The notes beneath the pieces are model-generated. The model was not told the origin of the DNA and made no database searches. It worked only from the letters and a program-made list of their open reading frames with translations. 64,000 nt of DNA, taken from assembly GCA_034231615.1 (NCBI GenBank), contig CM067318.1, positions 32,009,723-32,073,722 on the forward strand, read 5' to 3'. The stretch is from Meghimatium bilineatum. Lineage: Eukaryota > Mollusca > Gastropoda > Stylommatophora > Philomycidae. Of the stretch, positions 1 through 10,990 are shown in pieces. The translations under genes and the position numbers were made by a program. Numbering within the stretch: the stretch's first letter is position 1; each line of letters starts with the position of its first letter.

Positions 1-224
1 ACCTGACATCAGCCTTAGGCCACTGATTGGATAGTTGAGCACGTGGAAACGACTGCGTAATCACATGTCTCTCTGCCGCACAAAACACAGCCCACTCTTG
101 CTGGATAATCGGGCCCACTAATTTAATTAAACCTTTCGGTCTTATCCGCCTCTTTCAGCACAACTACCCGCCTTGTTCCTAATTTACTCGAACAATTTTT
201 GGATTCTATATTACCGACATCACC

Positions 225-380
225 ATGGCTACCCTGACCGTTAGCACTGCAGTTACTGCCACTGAATGGGTGTCTGGAATGTCTTTATTCCTGGTAGTGT
301 TTCAGTTTTTAAAAAAAATGTTAGACAAGGTAGCTGGAACATTTTCTCAGCGAGAAAACTTGTCAGAAAAATTCTGCTGA
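225..380 (+). CDS. Short reading frame with a strong Kozak context, unknown
   Basis: The start context is ACATCACCATGGCT, a good eukaryotic initiation match. The 51-codon frame begins MATLTVSTAVTATEWVSGMS, has a hydrophobic stretch (LFLVVFQFL) around residues 21-29, and ends at TGA. It could be a first coding exon that should be spliced earlier, or chance. No family recognised. Confidence 0.2.
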   Translation: MATLTVSTAVTATEWVSGMSLFLVVFQFLKKMLDKVAGTFSQRENLSEKFC

Positions 381-639
381 TTTATATTTTCAGGGACAAA
401 TCACACGAACAGGTGTACATTCGTGGCAAAGTTATAAAAAAGCAGGCCCGTAGGTTTAAAAAAAATGTTAGGGGGGGGGATTTGGGGTGTTAATCCCCAG
501 CACATCGGAACATATGACTGTTAACTTTATCAAAAGTCTGGCAGAGAAGTCAACCCACCAACCCCTTTCAGCGATTTTCACAAAAAGTTCGTCAAATTTA
601 AAAAAATAAAAAACACAATTTGACACATATCTATAGCCA
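381..639. other. No recognised feature
   Basis: AT-rich spacer with a short G run near 472-480. Nothing supportable is seen. Confidence 0.5.
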
Positions 640-1182
640 TCGAAAGGAAGTTTCTCATTGGTGAAGTCTCAAAAGTTGAGTTTCTTAATTGTGAAGTCTC
701 CAATTTTTGATCAATCGTGAAGCTTTTCAGTGGTGAAAACTGTCATTGATGAAGTCTCTAAGTGATGAAGTCGCCATTAGTGAAGTCTCTAATTAGTTGA
801 GTTTTGTATTAGTGAAGTTTCTCATTGTGTATTCTCTCATTTGCGAAGTACCGTAAGTCTTTTCTCATTATAAAGTATCTCAATTATGAAACCTCTCAAT
901 GGTGAAGTCTGTCATTGGTGAAGTATCTCAATTGTGAAGTCTCCAGATCGTGAAGTCTCTCACTGACGGAGTAACACATTGATGAAGTATCTTATATGTG
1001 AAGTATCTTATTAACGAAGTACGTCATCAGTAAAGTGTTTCATTAGTAAAGTTTTGATTGGTGAAGTTTATAATTGGTTAAGTTTATCTTTGATCAAGTT
1101 TATTATTAATGAAGTCTCTCATTAATGACGTTTCTCATTGTCCTAGTTTCTTATTTAGGAACTCACTCATTGGGGCACTCGT
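640..1182. repeat. Degenerate ~16-20-bp array (GTGAAGTCTCTCATT type)
   Basis: Dozens of diverged units around TGAAGTCTCTCATTG. The same unit resumes at 1388-1475 after the SINE and again at 2815-3150, indicating one old array split by later insertions. Confidence 0.85.
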
Positions 1183-1388
1183 GAAGCGCATGGCCGTGTG
1201 GTTAGAACGCCGTTCTCAGACCCTTGAGGTCCCGGGTTAAATCCACGGTTGGTACAGGAAATTTTACTTTCCGAAGTACAATCAAAATCCTTCCTGTACA
1301 TGTCGCGGCGTCTGCTATGGCAAAACGGTCTTTATTTCTACAGCCCATAGAAAATCTCCCTGCAACTCCTTCACAGGAAAACATGCAG
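1183..1388 (+). mobile_element. tRNA-derived SINE
   Basis: The head has an A-box-like TGGCCGTGTGGTTAGAACG and a B-box-like GGGTTAAATCC about 40 bp apart, as in RNA polymerase III promoters. The body runs to about 1388. It is inserted in a degenerate array whose units resume on the other side. It is not a functional tRNA. Confidence 0.7.
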
Positions 1389-1675
1389 TAACGAATTGGT
1401 GAAGATTCTAGTTGGTGATGTTTCTTACTGTGATGTTTTCGTTACTGAAATCTCTCATTGGTGACTTTTCGTATTCGTCTCCGAGTTCCTGCAGATTAGT
1501 AGCAGTTCGGAAAATGGAATATGCTGTGTCTTGGATGATATATCTTCACCTTCCGATCTGAAATATCCAACTTCAGCATGTCATCGTGTTGCTTTGATTC
1601 TCTGTGGGATGGAACCCCATCCTCACATGCTTTTTTTGTGGTCTCTAACATCATACATGGAAAGTCACAATGTCG

Positions 1676-1951
1676 CTATTATTTGCTTTTCGGTCGGTGC
1701 CCGGACAGGCGGTGATGTTATTTGCTTTTCTGTCGGTGCCCGGACATGCGGTGATGTTATTTGCTTTTCTGTCGGTGCCCGGACATGCGGTGATGTTATT
1801 TGCTTTTCTGTCGGTGCCCGGACATGCGGTGATGTTATTTGCTTTTCTGTCGGTGCCCGGACATGCGGTGATGTTATTTGCTTTTCTGTCGGTGCCCGGA
1901 CATGCGGTGATGTTATTTGCTTTTCTGTCGATGCCCGGACATGCGGTGATG
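1676..1951. repeat. 39-bp minisatellite, about 7 copies
   Basis: The unit includes TTTTCTGTCGGTGCCCGGAC. Near-identical copies suggest recent expansion. Because 39 is a multiple of three, two overlapping frames of 107 and 150 codons stay open; I do not regard them as genes. Confidence 0.95.
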
Positions 1952-2131
1952 TTTCTTTATTTTATTCGTTCAAGTGTTCTTGATGTTCTTTGAAATATAA
2001 GGGAAACAGCGCGAAACCCCGATTCCTCCACGGATCAAAAGTGGTTCCGCTCCGAATACGTCAGACTAGGAATGTTTTCTGTTTGGATAGATCATAAATA
2101 GATAATATGACCATTGACAGCGACAGTATAG

Positions 2132-2300
2132 AAGACCTTTCAACAGAATTCATTTTCGTTCGTTCGTTTTGATTATTTTTGTGTTTAGATTGGTTAACAT
2201 TTATATACTTTAGAGTCGACGTAGCTATTTATGATATGCGATTCCAAGTATGTAAATAGGGACCAAACGAAAGCCCAAACAACAAATGGGTTCCTAATTA
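2132..2300. mobile_element. Palindromic MITE, family P1
   Basis: The left arm TTGGTTAACATTTATATACT pairs with a right arm whose reverse complement is TTGGTCCCTATTTACATACT, and pairing continues outward. The whole unit can fold into one long hairpin. It interrupts a degenerate minisatellite region. Confidence 0.7.
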
Positions 2301-2334
2301 GTTCTATTGGATATTCTTTATTGGAGACGGTCAT

Positions 2335-2800
2335 GGATGGCCTTACTGGATTAGAGTGTTTGATCTAAATTTGATATCCACAACCTGAACAGTTTCAAAA
2401 GTAGATGGTTGTGCTGTATTCGAGTGTATTAAAGTGTTTGATCTAAACTTTATCTCCAGCAATAGAGCAGTATCAAAAATAGATCCAGCCGTACTGGATT
2501 ATAGTGTTTGATCTAAACTTGATCTCCAGCAATAGAGCAGTATCAAAAATAGATAGCCATACTCGATTAGAGCGTTTGATCTAAACTTGATCTCCACAAC
2601 CTGAACATTATCAAAGATAGATGGCCTTACTGGACCATCTGTTTGATTTCCACAACCTGAAAAGTATAAAAGACAGATGACCTTACTGGATTAGAGTGTT
2701 CGATCTAAACTTGATTTTCACCACCTGAACAGTATCAAAGATAGATGACTTTATTGGACTAGAGTGTTTGATCTAAATTTGATCTCCACCATGTGCACAG
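2335..2800. repeat. ~68-bp minisatellite, about 7 diverged copies
   Basis: Units contain TTAGAGTGTTTGATCTAAAC and GATCTCCACAACCTGAACAG, with indels. Confidence 0.85.
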
Positions 2801-2814
2801 TCTGTTATTCGACT

Positions 2815-3150
2815 ATTTGTCTATATTATCGCTCATTTGGTGAAGTTTATGTGATAAAGTTACTCATTATTAGTCTTGCATTGGTGAAGTCTTATAACTG
2901 ATGATATCTATATTTGCTGAATTCTATATTTGGTGTAATATATAATTGATGAAGTCTATATATTGTGAAGTCTATACTTAGTGATCTATTATTGATGACG
3001 TCTATAAATGGTGAAATTTATGGTTGGTGAAGTCTATTATTTAAGTCTATTAAATATGTGTCTATTATTTGTGAATTAGTTCAGTACAGAAATCTTTCAA
3101 TGGTGAAATTTATTATTGAAAAAAATGGCGATTTAGAAGTCTTTAATTTG
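2815..3150. repeat. Degenerate array continuing the GTGAAGTCTATT-type unit
   Basis: Units such as GATGAAGTCTATATATTGTG and GGTGAAGTCTATTATTT. They are probably the continuation of 640-1182. Confidence 0.7.
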
Positions 3151-3159
3151 CAGTTTTTC

Positions 3160-3350
3160 ACTGGCTGGATGGACATTGCTTAGTTTCATTGCAGTATCTC
3201 ATTGGCTAGATGGACATTGCGTAGTTTCATTGCAGTATCTCATTGGCTAGATGGACATTGCTTTGTTTCATTGCAGTATCTCATTGGCTGGATGGACATT
3301 GCTTTGTTTCATTGCAGTATCTCATTGGCTAGATAGACATTGCTATGTTT
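3160..3350. repeat. 41-bp minisatellite, about 4.5 copies
   Basis: The unit carries CTCATTGGCTAGATGGACAT and TTGCAGTATCT, with single-base differences. Confidence 0.9.
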
Positions 3351-3595
3351 CATTTTCATTGGCCCTGCTGAAATAGTTTCATCAACAGTCAGCAAGGTCA
3401 CTCATCTTGTATCACATTTTATTCATATTGTAGTCATACTAAGTCACTCTGTAGATACGAAATTGAAGAAACTCAAATCGCCTTCCATTTAGGAAATTAA
3501 AACATAAAATCTAATACTAGAAAACTAGTGAAAAAGTGGATTATCAAACTCCACAAAGTATAACGCTTTTATAAAAATGAAACCCCCATTCCCTT

Positions 3596-3912
3596 CCGCA
3601 AAGTCATACCTACAGCTCCGCTTACTCTCACAAAGTCATACCCACAGCTCCGCTTACTCTCACAAAAGCATACCTACAGCTCCGCTTACTCTCACAAAGT
3701 CATACCTACAGCTCCGCTTACTCTCACAAAGTCATACCTACAGCTCCGCTTACTCTCACAAAGTCATACCTACAGGTGCGCTTACTCTCACACAGTCATA
3801 CCTACAGCTCCGCTTACTCTCACAAAGTCATACCTACACCTCCGTTTACTCTCACAAAGTCATACCTACAACTCCGCTTACTTTTACAAAAGCATACCAA
3901 CAGCTCTGCTTA
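3596..3912. repeat. 32-bp minisatellite, about 10 copies
   Basis: The unit carries AAAGTCATACCTACAGCTCC. A 138-codon frame through the array cycles through three peptides every three units, showing that it is a repeat by-product. Confidence 0.93.
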
Positions 3913-4470
3913 CTCTCTCCAGCAGAAAACAAATTAGCCTCCCTAAATATACCATATTTTACCACATTCACAATTATCTTCCAAAACGTTTAAAGTTTAA
4001 AAGAGTTTAAAAGAGAAAACGCCATTATCTTCACAAACGTAATCTTCACTGAAATACAATCACATAGCTTCCGCATATAACGACTACATCTACAACACTG
4101 CTTGGTTGTTACATCAGATGTAATAACCGAATATACTATCACATCCCCATCCACATAAAAATTTGCTAACAAATGAACGATTATAAATATTTAAAAAAAA
4201 AAGACTGTCATCCAAACAGACAAAGAGGAAGCACAAAGGTTGCAACTTTTCGATAAGTTGACTGCTAGATCTAGCCTGATACAGCCAGAATGATGATCAA
4301 AGACCCCGAAAGCTAGCTTCACTTAATAAGGTTAATTTAGCTCGTCAGCAGCTCGACCAAGAGTTAAGACTCGTGAGATTAATGACGTCAAGTAGGCCCA
4401 TCTTTAGATCCTCGGCATGCGAGGAGTGTGCCAGTCTCACAGGCAGGGATTTGAGTTCTTCGAGAAGTCG
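3913..4470. other. No recognised feature
   Basis: Unique-looking AT-rich sequence; no splice-bounded frame recognised. Confidence 0.5.
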
Positions 4471-4530
4471 ATCATGTCCTATGTGAACCACGAGAAGTCG
4501 ATCATGTCCTATGTGAACCACGAGAAATCT
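4470..4530. repeat. Two tandem 30-bp units
   Basis: CGAGAAGTCGATCATGTCCT is repeated twice in a row. Confidence 0.85.
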
Positions 4531-4597
4531 ACTAGTTTTAAAACTCCAGAAAAACATCAGAATTATGGTTATGCTGAAAGTCGGTTTATATGAGTTA

Positions 4598-4645
4598 AGG
4601 GGGGGGGGGATGGTGGGAGGGGGATGGTGGGGGTGGGGGGTCCAT
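4598..4645 (+). other. G-rich tract with quadruplex potential
   Basis: Six or more runs of three or more G within about 45 bp (GGGATGGTGGGAGGGGGATGG and onwards). A second long G run lies at 5605-5625. Confidence 0.6.
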
Positions 4646-4993
4646 AAATTAGGGGGTGAGCGCGTCATTTTCTTATGTGTTTGTTTTGAAACTTCTGCAT
4701 GATGTAGTCCGGGGAGGATCTGAAACAGTTGAACACGTGTCGATAGCGGGAGGGGAGTTAGTAAAAGATAATGTCAACAACACTGGGTTTTTTTTGTACA
4801 GTAACTAAATTGCATTTGCATAATTTCAAATAACAATCGGAATTTTTTTTTATAGTTTCAGTGCACTTTCTCTGTTAAAAAAATGCCTGGGAGGGGGTGG
4901 GGTGTCATGTGTTGATAATTGGAGGGTGGGGGAATAAAAATTGGCACAAAATTATTGATGTAACTTATCGACATCACCTAGTTATATACACGT

Positions 4994-4995
<2 letters not shown>

Positions 4996-5031
<36 letters not shown>

Positions 5032-5032
5032 G
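4996..5032. repeat. (TA)n(GT)n microsatellite
   Basis: TATATATATATATA is followed directly by GTGTGTGTGTGTGTGTGTG. Confidence 0.95.
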
Positions 5033-5189
5033 CTAAGTTTATCTGGTGAGAAGCAGCAGGATTGTGGCTACATTTCTCTATCAAGTGAGATGAAGTACAG
5101 TTGTGGCTAAGTTCCGATCAGGAGACCTGCAAAAATTCAATATTCGGCAGACGAGGAAAAACATTTGCGAGTGACCTAGTCTCCTAGAC

Positions 5190-5488
5190 CAGGGGTGGGC
5201 AAACTTTTTGTGCAGAGGGCCGCATTGAAAATTGTAAAGCTATTGGAGGGCCGCATATAATATTATGTATATTTGGCAATATATATATATATATAAATAT
5301 TTAAATGATGTCAAATTGTGAAAAAAACATTGTATATATAATATATAAGAAAGTCGAATTAAAATTCCAATGGATTTCTGTGTAATATTAATGGGGGAAA
5401 AATCATTTTTGACGATCGTCCGTTTATTTAAAAATGTGTTTGAGGGCCGCAAAATATCAAATGGCGGGCCGTAGTTTGCCCACCCCTG
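5190..5488. mobile_element. Non-autonomous hAT element with 8-bp TSD
   Basis: Both ends carry the inverted repeat CAGGGGTGGGCAAACT, perfect over 16 bp. Direct copies of TCCTAGAC lie immediately outside at 5182-5189 and 5489-5496. The 8-bp duplication and the CAGGGG terminus are diagnostic of the hAT superfamily. At 299 bp it has no coding capacity. The inner TIR region (GAGGGCCGCA) is also mirrored. Confidence 0.93.
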
Positions 5489-5964
5489 TCCTAGACGAAA
5501 AGAACGTTGAGGGATAGCGCACTCGTTATCCATAGATCACACATCAACAATTAGTAGTGAGGTCTGAACAAGTTTGAAAGCTGTTGACAAAAACGAGGAA
5601 TTTCGGGGGGGGGGGGGGGGGGTTGGGGTGGCAAACGTTGTCGTCAACACAAATTTGTTTGTAGATAATTAAATTGTTTGAATTCGATTTTATTTTTCGT
5701 TCAAAATACCTGAACATTTTGTAGTTTTTCAGTTCGTTTTTTCTGTTAATTTGGGGAGGTGGGAGGAGGTATAACATTTTATCATAATTAAGCAGGGGGT
5801 GCCCTTGAATTCTTGACAGTCTGTTGACAAAGGAGGAGGGTAAAGAAGTTGCGAAAGCTATTGACGTAGTGTATGCACAGCCATATAGAGTACGTGTTAA
5901 TCGAATAAAATATCAGTTTCTATTCAACCACGGAAATGGTAGACAATAACTTATGAGCTGTGGT

Positions 5965-6148
5965 CAACGATGACGCTAACCCATAACTTAACTACCTAAG
6001 TTATGAGTCGTCTTCAACGCTAACCCATAACTTAACTACCTAAGTTATGAGCCGTCTTCAACGCTAACCCATAACTTAACTACCTAAGTTATGAGTCGTC
6101 TTCAACGCTAACCCATAACTTAACTACCTAAGTTATGAACCACCCTTA
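5965..6148. repeat. 44-bp minisatellite with a palindromic core, about 4 copies
   Basis: The unit includes TAACTTAACTACCTAAGTTA, an inverted repeat within each copy, then TGAGTCGTCTTCAACGC. Confidence 0.9.
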
Positions 6149-6239
6149 GCGCGGATGCTCACCCATAACTCCGATACATAACATATGACCCACCTCCAGC
6201 GCTGACCCATAACTCATCTATCTTCATATTTAATTCTTC

Positions 6240-6640
6240 TTAATTTGGTTCATTCTCAAACTCCTGCAGATTCGCAGGATGTATTCCAGAGAACGAATTG
6301 TGTTGTTTTATGGTTTACAGCTTGACTGTGGTATTCACATCTTTCGTTCTACTTCAGTATGGCTTCTGAGTCATTTTGACACTATATGGGATGGGACTTC
6401 AAACTCTACCACAAAACCTCCTTAGTCGACTCGTAAAACATACATGGCAGGCAGGGCCGGCCCTAACAATTGAGGGGCCCAATGCGAAACGGATTTCGCG
6501 GGGCCCAGTCTGGGTAGGGAAGAGGATAATAAAATAAATTATAATATGAATTTATGGGCCTATGAAGTGCGGGACCCAATACGGTCGCATAGGTTGCAAT
6601 GGCCTAAGACCGGCCCTGATGGCAGATACAACTTTGCAAT
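6240..6640 (+). repeat. Dispersed repeat D1, interrupted by a hAT element
   Basis: D1 is recognised by TTCTCAAACTCCTGCAGATT near its start, GGGATGGGAC in the middle and CCTCCTTAGTCG..CATGCATGG near its end. This copy starts TCATTCTCAAACTCCTGCAG and is split at 6452-6618. Confidence 0.75.
6452..6618. mobile_element. Short non-autonomous hAT element nested in a D1 repeat
   Basis: The 167-bp element has termini CAGGGCCGGCCCTAA and, reversed, CAGGGCCGGTCTTAG. Flanks are ATGGCAGG (6444-6451) and ATGGCAGA (6619-6626), a 7-of-8 target duplication. The flanking CATGGCAG is part of a D1 copy, so insertion came after D1. Confidence 0.9.
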
Positions 6641-6859
6641 TATTTTCTCCCCTCTGATGAGACGACATCAATTAATTTAAGTCCTCTGTTCTTTTTTTAA
6701 TATAGTCTTAACAAACTAGCGAGTATTGAACTATTTACAACTGTAGTCTGCTAAAACCTTCAGTTAGACTTAAAGTCTAGTTTAGACTTAAAACCTTCAG
6801 TTAAAACCTTCAGTTAGACACACCCTCCATGCGACAAAATTCCTCTGTTCTGTCAAAAA

Positions 6860-7470
6860 CTGGTTGCTTATGCATATCCTATTCAGGATGTAGATCAACT
6901 CAGCAATTACAATCCAATAAACTTCCAGAGTTAAAAGAAGTATTGGCCATAGTACAAAATAGGTGTAGAGTTATACTGCAATAGATTCCATCACACTGTG
7001 GAATAGCAGGAAATGAGAGAGCTTATCAACTCGCCAAGGAAGGTGCTAACATGCAGAAACCAAATGTACCAATCAGCTATCACTAAAAGAAATCCATGAT
7101 AAAGGCACAACGAAAGCCTAACTTACCTCCACGGGATGACTACCACCTACTTAACAGACAAGAACAGGTCATCATATTTCGACTGAGAACTGGACACAAT
7201 AGACTAAACAGCCATATGTATACAAAATTTAAAATTGGCACAACAGCAAAGTGTAATTGTGGACAAGACAACCAGACTTCAGAACATATCCTTCAAGAAT
7301 GTGCAAACTATGACACATTAAGATACACATACTGGCCTTCTGATACACCAATGAATGTTAAACTTTATGGTACAAAACAAGAAATGGAAAACACTGTCCG
7401 ATTTATACAAGAAACAACACTGCAGATATAGACATTATTAGCGAACGAAAGACGAAGAAGAAAGAACTCA
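6860..7470 (+). mobile_element. Non-LTR retrotransposon 3' end (RNase H plus C-terminal zinc-knuckle region), decayed
   Basis: Upstream, a broken frame encodes an RNase H-like segment, IPSHCGIAGNERAYQLAKEG, matching the W-[IV]-P-x-H-x-G-I-x-GNE-x-AD signature of Jockey/LOA/I-type elements. One stop codon separates it from an intact 111-codon frame (7096-7431) with RTGHNRLNSHMYTKF, then CNCGQDNQTSEHILQEC. That is the C-C-H-C knuckle found after RNase H in these elements. The start of the fragment is approximate. The reverse transcriptase itself is absent, so this is a 5'-truncated dead copy. Confidence 0.8.
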
Positions 7471-7679
7471 GCAATTTTTGACTAGCGATTTTCTATGCAA
7501 TATAAATATGTTCAATAGTTTGCCACGGATTTTTCTGAACTTTCCGGATGCATAATTGCCTTTGGCCGTCATGGACGCGTCCTTTACCACGCCGCCACAG
7601 TCTTAAGTGATTTCTAAATATATGACGTCAGAACTAGAACGCACTTTCAAGGGTTAAGGGTTCACGCACGACTTTCTAC

Positions 7680-7930
7680 AACATATCGCTGTATAGAATC
7701 TGTTCTACATAACATCTAGTACATCTCAATGTATAAGATCTGTTCTACATAATATCTTCTAGTACATCTAGCTGTTTAAGATCTATTCTACATAACATAT
7801 TCTAGTACATCTCGCTGTATATTTCTGTTCTACATAACAACTTCTAGTACATCTCGCTGTTTAAGATCTATTCTACATAACATCTTCTAGTACATCTCGC
7901 TGTATAATATAAGATCTATTCTACATACCA
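7680..7930. repeat. ~45-bp minisatellite, 5-6 copies
   Basis: Units carry TCTACATAACATCTTCTAGT and ACATCTCGCTGTATAAGATC with indels. Confidence 0.88.
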
Positions 7931-8144
7931 TAACAACATGAAACTTCGAAACTTGTTTTCACCTTGATGTTGTCTATTTGTAAGTTTAATTAAATATACA
8001 GTCCCATCCGATTATAACATTTTGGTTCGGACAGACGAAATAATAATATATATGCAATAAAATAAATTAGCTATATATGATACAAATAAGAAGGAATAAA
8101 TATAATTGGGGATTTCGAAATGTGTTGTTGAATAGAGAGATTTG

Positions 8145-10664
8145 TTAGAAAAAGATGCCAGAAGAGAGAGATTCCACTGTTTAATCTTGTTGTGAAATGA
8201 GATGTCTAGGAAGAGAGAGATTCCACTATTTAATCTTGTTGTGAAATGAGATGTCTAGGAAGAGAGAGAGATTCCACTGTTTAATCTTGTTGTGAAATGA
8301 GATGTCTAGGAAGAGAGAGATTCCACTGTTTAATCTTGTTGTGACATGAGATGTCTAGGAAGAGAGAGATTCCACTGTTTAATCTTGTTGTGAAATGAGA
8401 TGTCTAGGAAGAGAGAGAGATTCCACTGTTTAATCTTGTTGTGAAATGAGATGTCTAGGAAGAGAGAGATTCCACTGTTTAATCTTGTTGTGAAATGAGA
8501 TGTCTAGGAAGAGAGAGATTCCACTGTTTAATCTTGTTGTGAAATGAGATGTCTAGGAAGAGAGAGAGATTCCACTGTTTAATCTTGTTGTGAAATGAGA
8601 TGTCTAGGAAGAGAGAGATTCCACTGTTTAATCTTGTTGTGAAATGAGATGTCTAGGAAGAGAGAGATTCCACTGTTTAATCTTGTTGTGAAATGAGATG
8701 TCTAGGAAGAGAGAGAGATTCCACTGTTTAATCTTGTTGTGAAATGAGATGTCTAGGAAGAGAGAGAGATTCCACTGTTTAATCTTGTTGTGAAATGAGA
8801 TGTCTAGGAAGAGAGAGATTCCACTGTTTAATCTTGTTGTGAAATGAGATGTCTAGGAAGAGAGAGAGATTCCACTGTTTAATCTTGTTGTGAAATGAGA
8901 TGTCTAGGAAGAGAGAGAGATTCCACTGTTTAATCTTGTTGTGAAATGAGATGTCTAGGAAGAGAGAGATTCCACTGTTTAATCTTGTTGTGAAATGAGA
9001 TGTCTAGGAAGAGAGAGAGATTCCACTGTTTAATCTTGTTGTGAAATGAGATGTCTAGGAAGAGAGAGATTCCACTGTTTAATCTTGTTGTGAAATGAGA
9101 TGTCTAGGAAGAGAGAGATTCCACTGTTTAATCTTGTTGTGAAATGAGATGTCTAGGAAGAGAGAGAGATTCCACTGTTTAATCTTGTTGTGAAATGAGA
9201 TGTCTAGGAAGAGAGAGATTCCACTGTTTAATCTTGTTGTGAAATGAGATGTCTAGGAAGAGAGAGAGATTCCACTGTTTAATCTTGTTGTGAAATGAGA
9301 TGTCTAGGAAGAGAGAGATTCCACTGTTTAATCTTGTTGTGAAATTAGATGTCTAGGAAGAGAGAGAGATTCCACTGTTTAATCTTGTTGTGAAATGAGA
9401 TGTCTAGGAAGAGAGAGAGATTCCACTGTTTAATCTTGTTGTGAAATGAGATGTCTAGGAAGAGAGAGATTCCACTGTTTAATCTTGTTGTGAAATGAGA
9501 TGTCTAGGAAGAGAGAGAGATTCCACTGTTTAATCTTGTTGTGAAATGAGATGTCTAGGAAGAGAGAGAGATTCCACTGTTTAATCTTGTTGTGAAATGA
9601 GATGTCTAGGAAGAGAGAGATTCCACTGTTTAATCTTGTTGTGAAATGAGATGTCTAGGAAGAGAGAGAGATTCCACTGTTTAATCTTGTTGTGAAATGA
9701 GATGTCTAGGAAGAGAGAGATTCCACTGTTTAATCTTGTTGTGAAATGAGATGTCTAGGAAGAGAGAGATTCCACTGTTTAATCTTGTTGTGAAATGAGA
9801 TGTCTAGGAAGAGAGAGAGATTCCACTGTTTAATCTTGTTGTGAAATTAGATGTCTAGGAAGAGAGAGATTCCACTGTTTAATCTTGTTGTGAAATGAGA
9901 TGTCTAGGAAGAGAGAGATTCCACTGTTTAATCTTGTTGTGAAATGAGATGTCTAGGAAGAGAGAGATTCCACTGTTTAATCTTGTTGTGAAATGAGATG
10001 TCTAGGAAGAGAGAGATTCCACTGTTTAATCTTGTTGTGAAATGAGATGTCTAGGAAGAGAGAGATTCCACTGTTTAATCTTGTTGTGAAATGAGATGTC
10101 TAGGAAGAGAGAGAGATTCCACTGTTTAATCTTGTTGTGAAATTAGATGTCTAGGAAGAGAGAGATTCCACTGTTTAATCTTGTTGTGAAATGAGATGTC
10201 TAGGAAGAGAGAGAGAGAGATTCCACTGTTTAATCTTGTTGTGAAATGAGATGTCTAGGAAGAGAGAGATTCCACTGTTTAATCTTGTTGTGAAATGAGA
10301 TGTCTAGGAAGAGAGAGATTCCACTGTTTAATCTTGTTGTGAAATGAGATGTCTAGGAAGAGAGAGAGATTCCACTGTTTAATCTTGTTGTGAAATGAGA
10401 TGTCTAGGAAGAGAGAGATTCCACTGTTTAATCTTGTTGTGAAATGAGATGTCTAGGAAGAGAGAGAGATTCCACTGTTTAATCTTGTTGTGAAATGAGA
10501 TGTCTAGGAAGAGAGAGAGATTCCACTGTTTAATCTTGTTGTGAAATGAGATGTCTAGGAAGAGAGAGATTCCACTGTTTAATCTTGTTGTGAAATGAGA
10601 TGTCTAGGAAGAGAGAGAGATTCCACTGTTTAATCTTGTTGTGAAATGAGATGTCTAGGAAGAG
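8145..10664. repeat. Large 49/51-bp minisatellite, about 50 copies, containing retrotransposon-derived sequence
   Basis: Units are almost identical and differ mainly in the number of GA dinucleotides. Each has ATTCCACTGTTTAATCTTGT and GTGAAATGAGATGTCTAGGA. The latter string is the coding DNA for CEMRCL in the retroelement remnant at 52440 and merges into another remnant at 10670. Rare marker variants (GAAATTAG near 9342, 9844 and 10139) are spread through the 3' half. The 147-codon minus-strand frame at its 3' edge is not a gene. Confidence 0.97.
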
Positions 10665-10669
10665 CAACA

Positions 10670-10990
10670 AACAAAATAAGAAGAGACTGAGGAATGAAGA
10701 GATTACACGAACTTTTGGAACAACGTCTGTAGTCAAGTATATTGAAACATAGACTGAAATGGTTCGACCACTTAATGAGAATGAACTAAGGAGGACGGCA
10801 GAAAGAGTATACAACAGAATGGAAATACCGAGAGGCAAAGGAAGACCAAGAAGAAGGTGGCATGAAGGAGTTACAACATCCTGAGATGTCACAATATTAC
10901 TGCATATCAAATGATCAAACGTGTAATAGACCGCAAACCGATTGTGATTCCATCCCGCAAGGCCCAGCAACAAAAACAGAGAAAAGACAT
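10670..10990 (+). mobile_element. Non-LTR retrotransposon ORF2 C-terminal remnant, continuous with the 50-bp array
   Basis: The frame EITRTFGTTSVVKYIE followed by GKGRPRRRWHEG resembles the post-RT segment of non-LTR elements (EDI..RTG...I..YI...L.W.GH...GRPR.RW). It is homologous to 52440-52800 in this window (EITRTLGTTSAVKYIE). Its 5' edge runs directly out of the minisatellite at 8145-10664. Confidence 0.7.

Noticed and set aside
1531-1993. Overlapping 150- and 107-codon frames
   Set aside because: Generated by the 39-bp minisatellite.
8145-10664. CRISPR-like regular direct repeats
   Set aside because: Units are contiguous without unique spacers, in a eukaryotic context.
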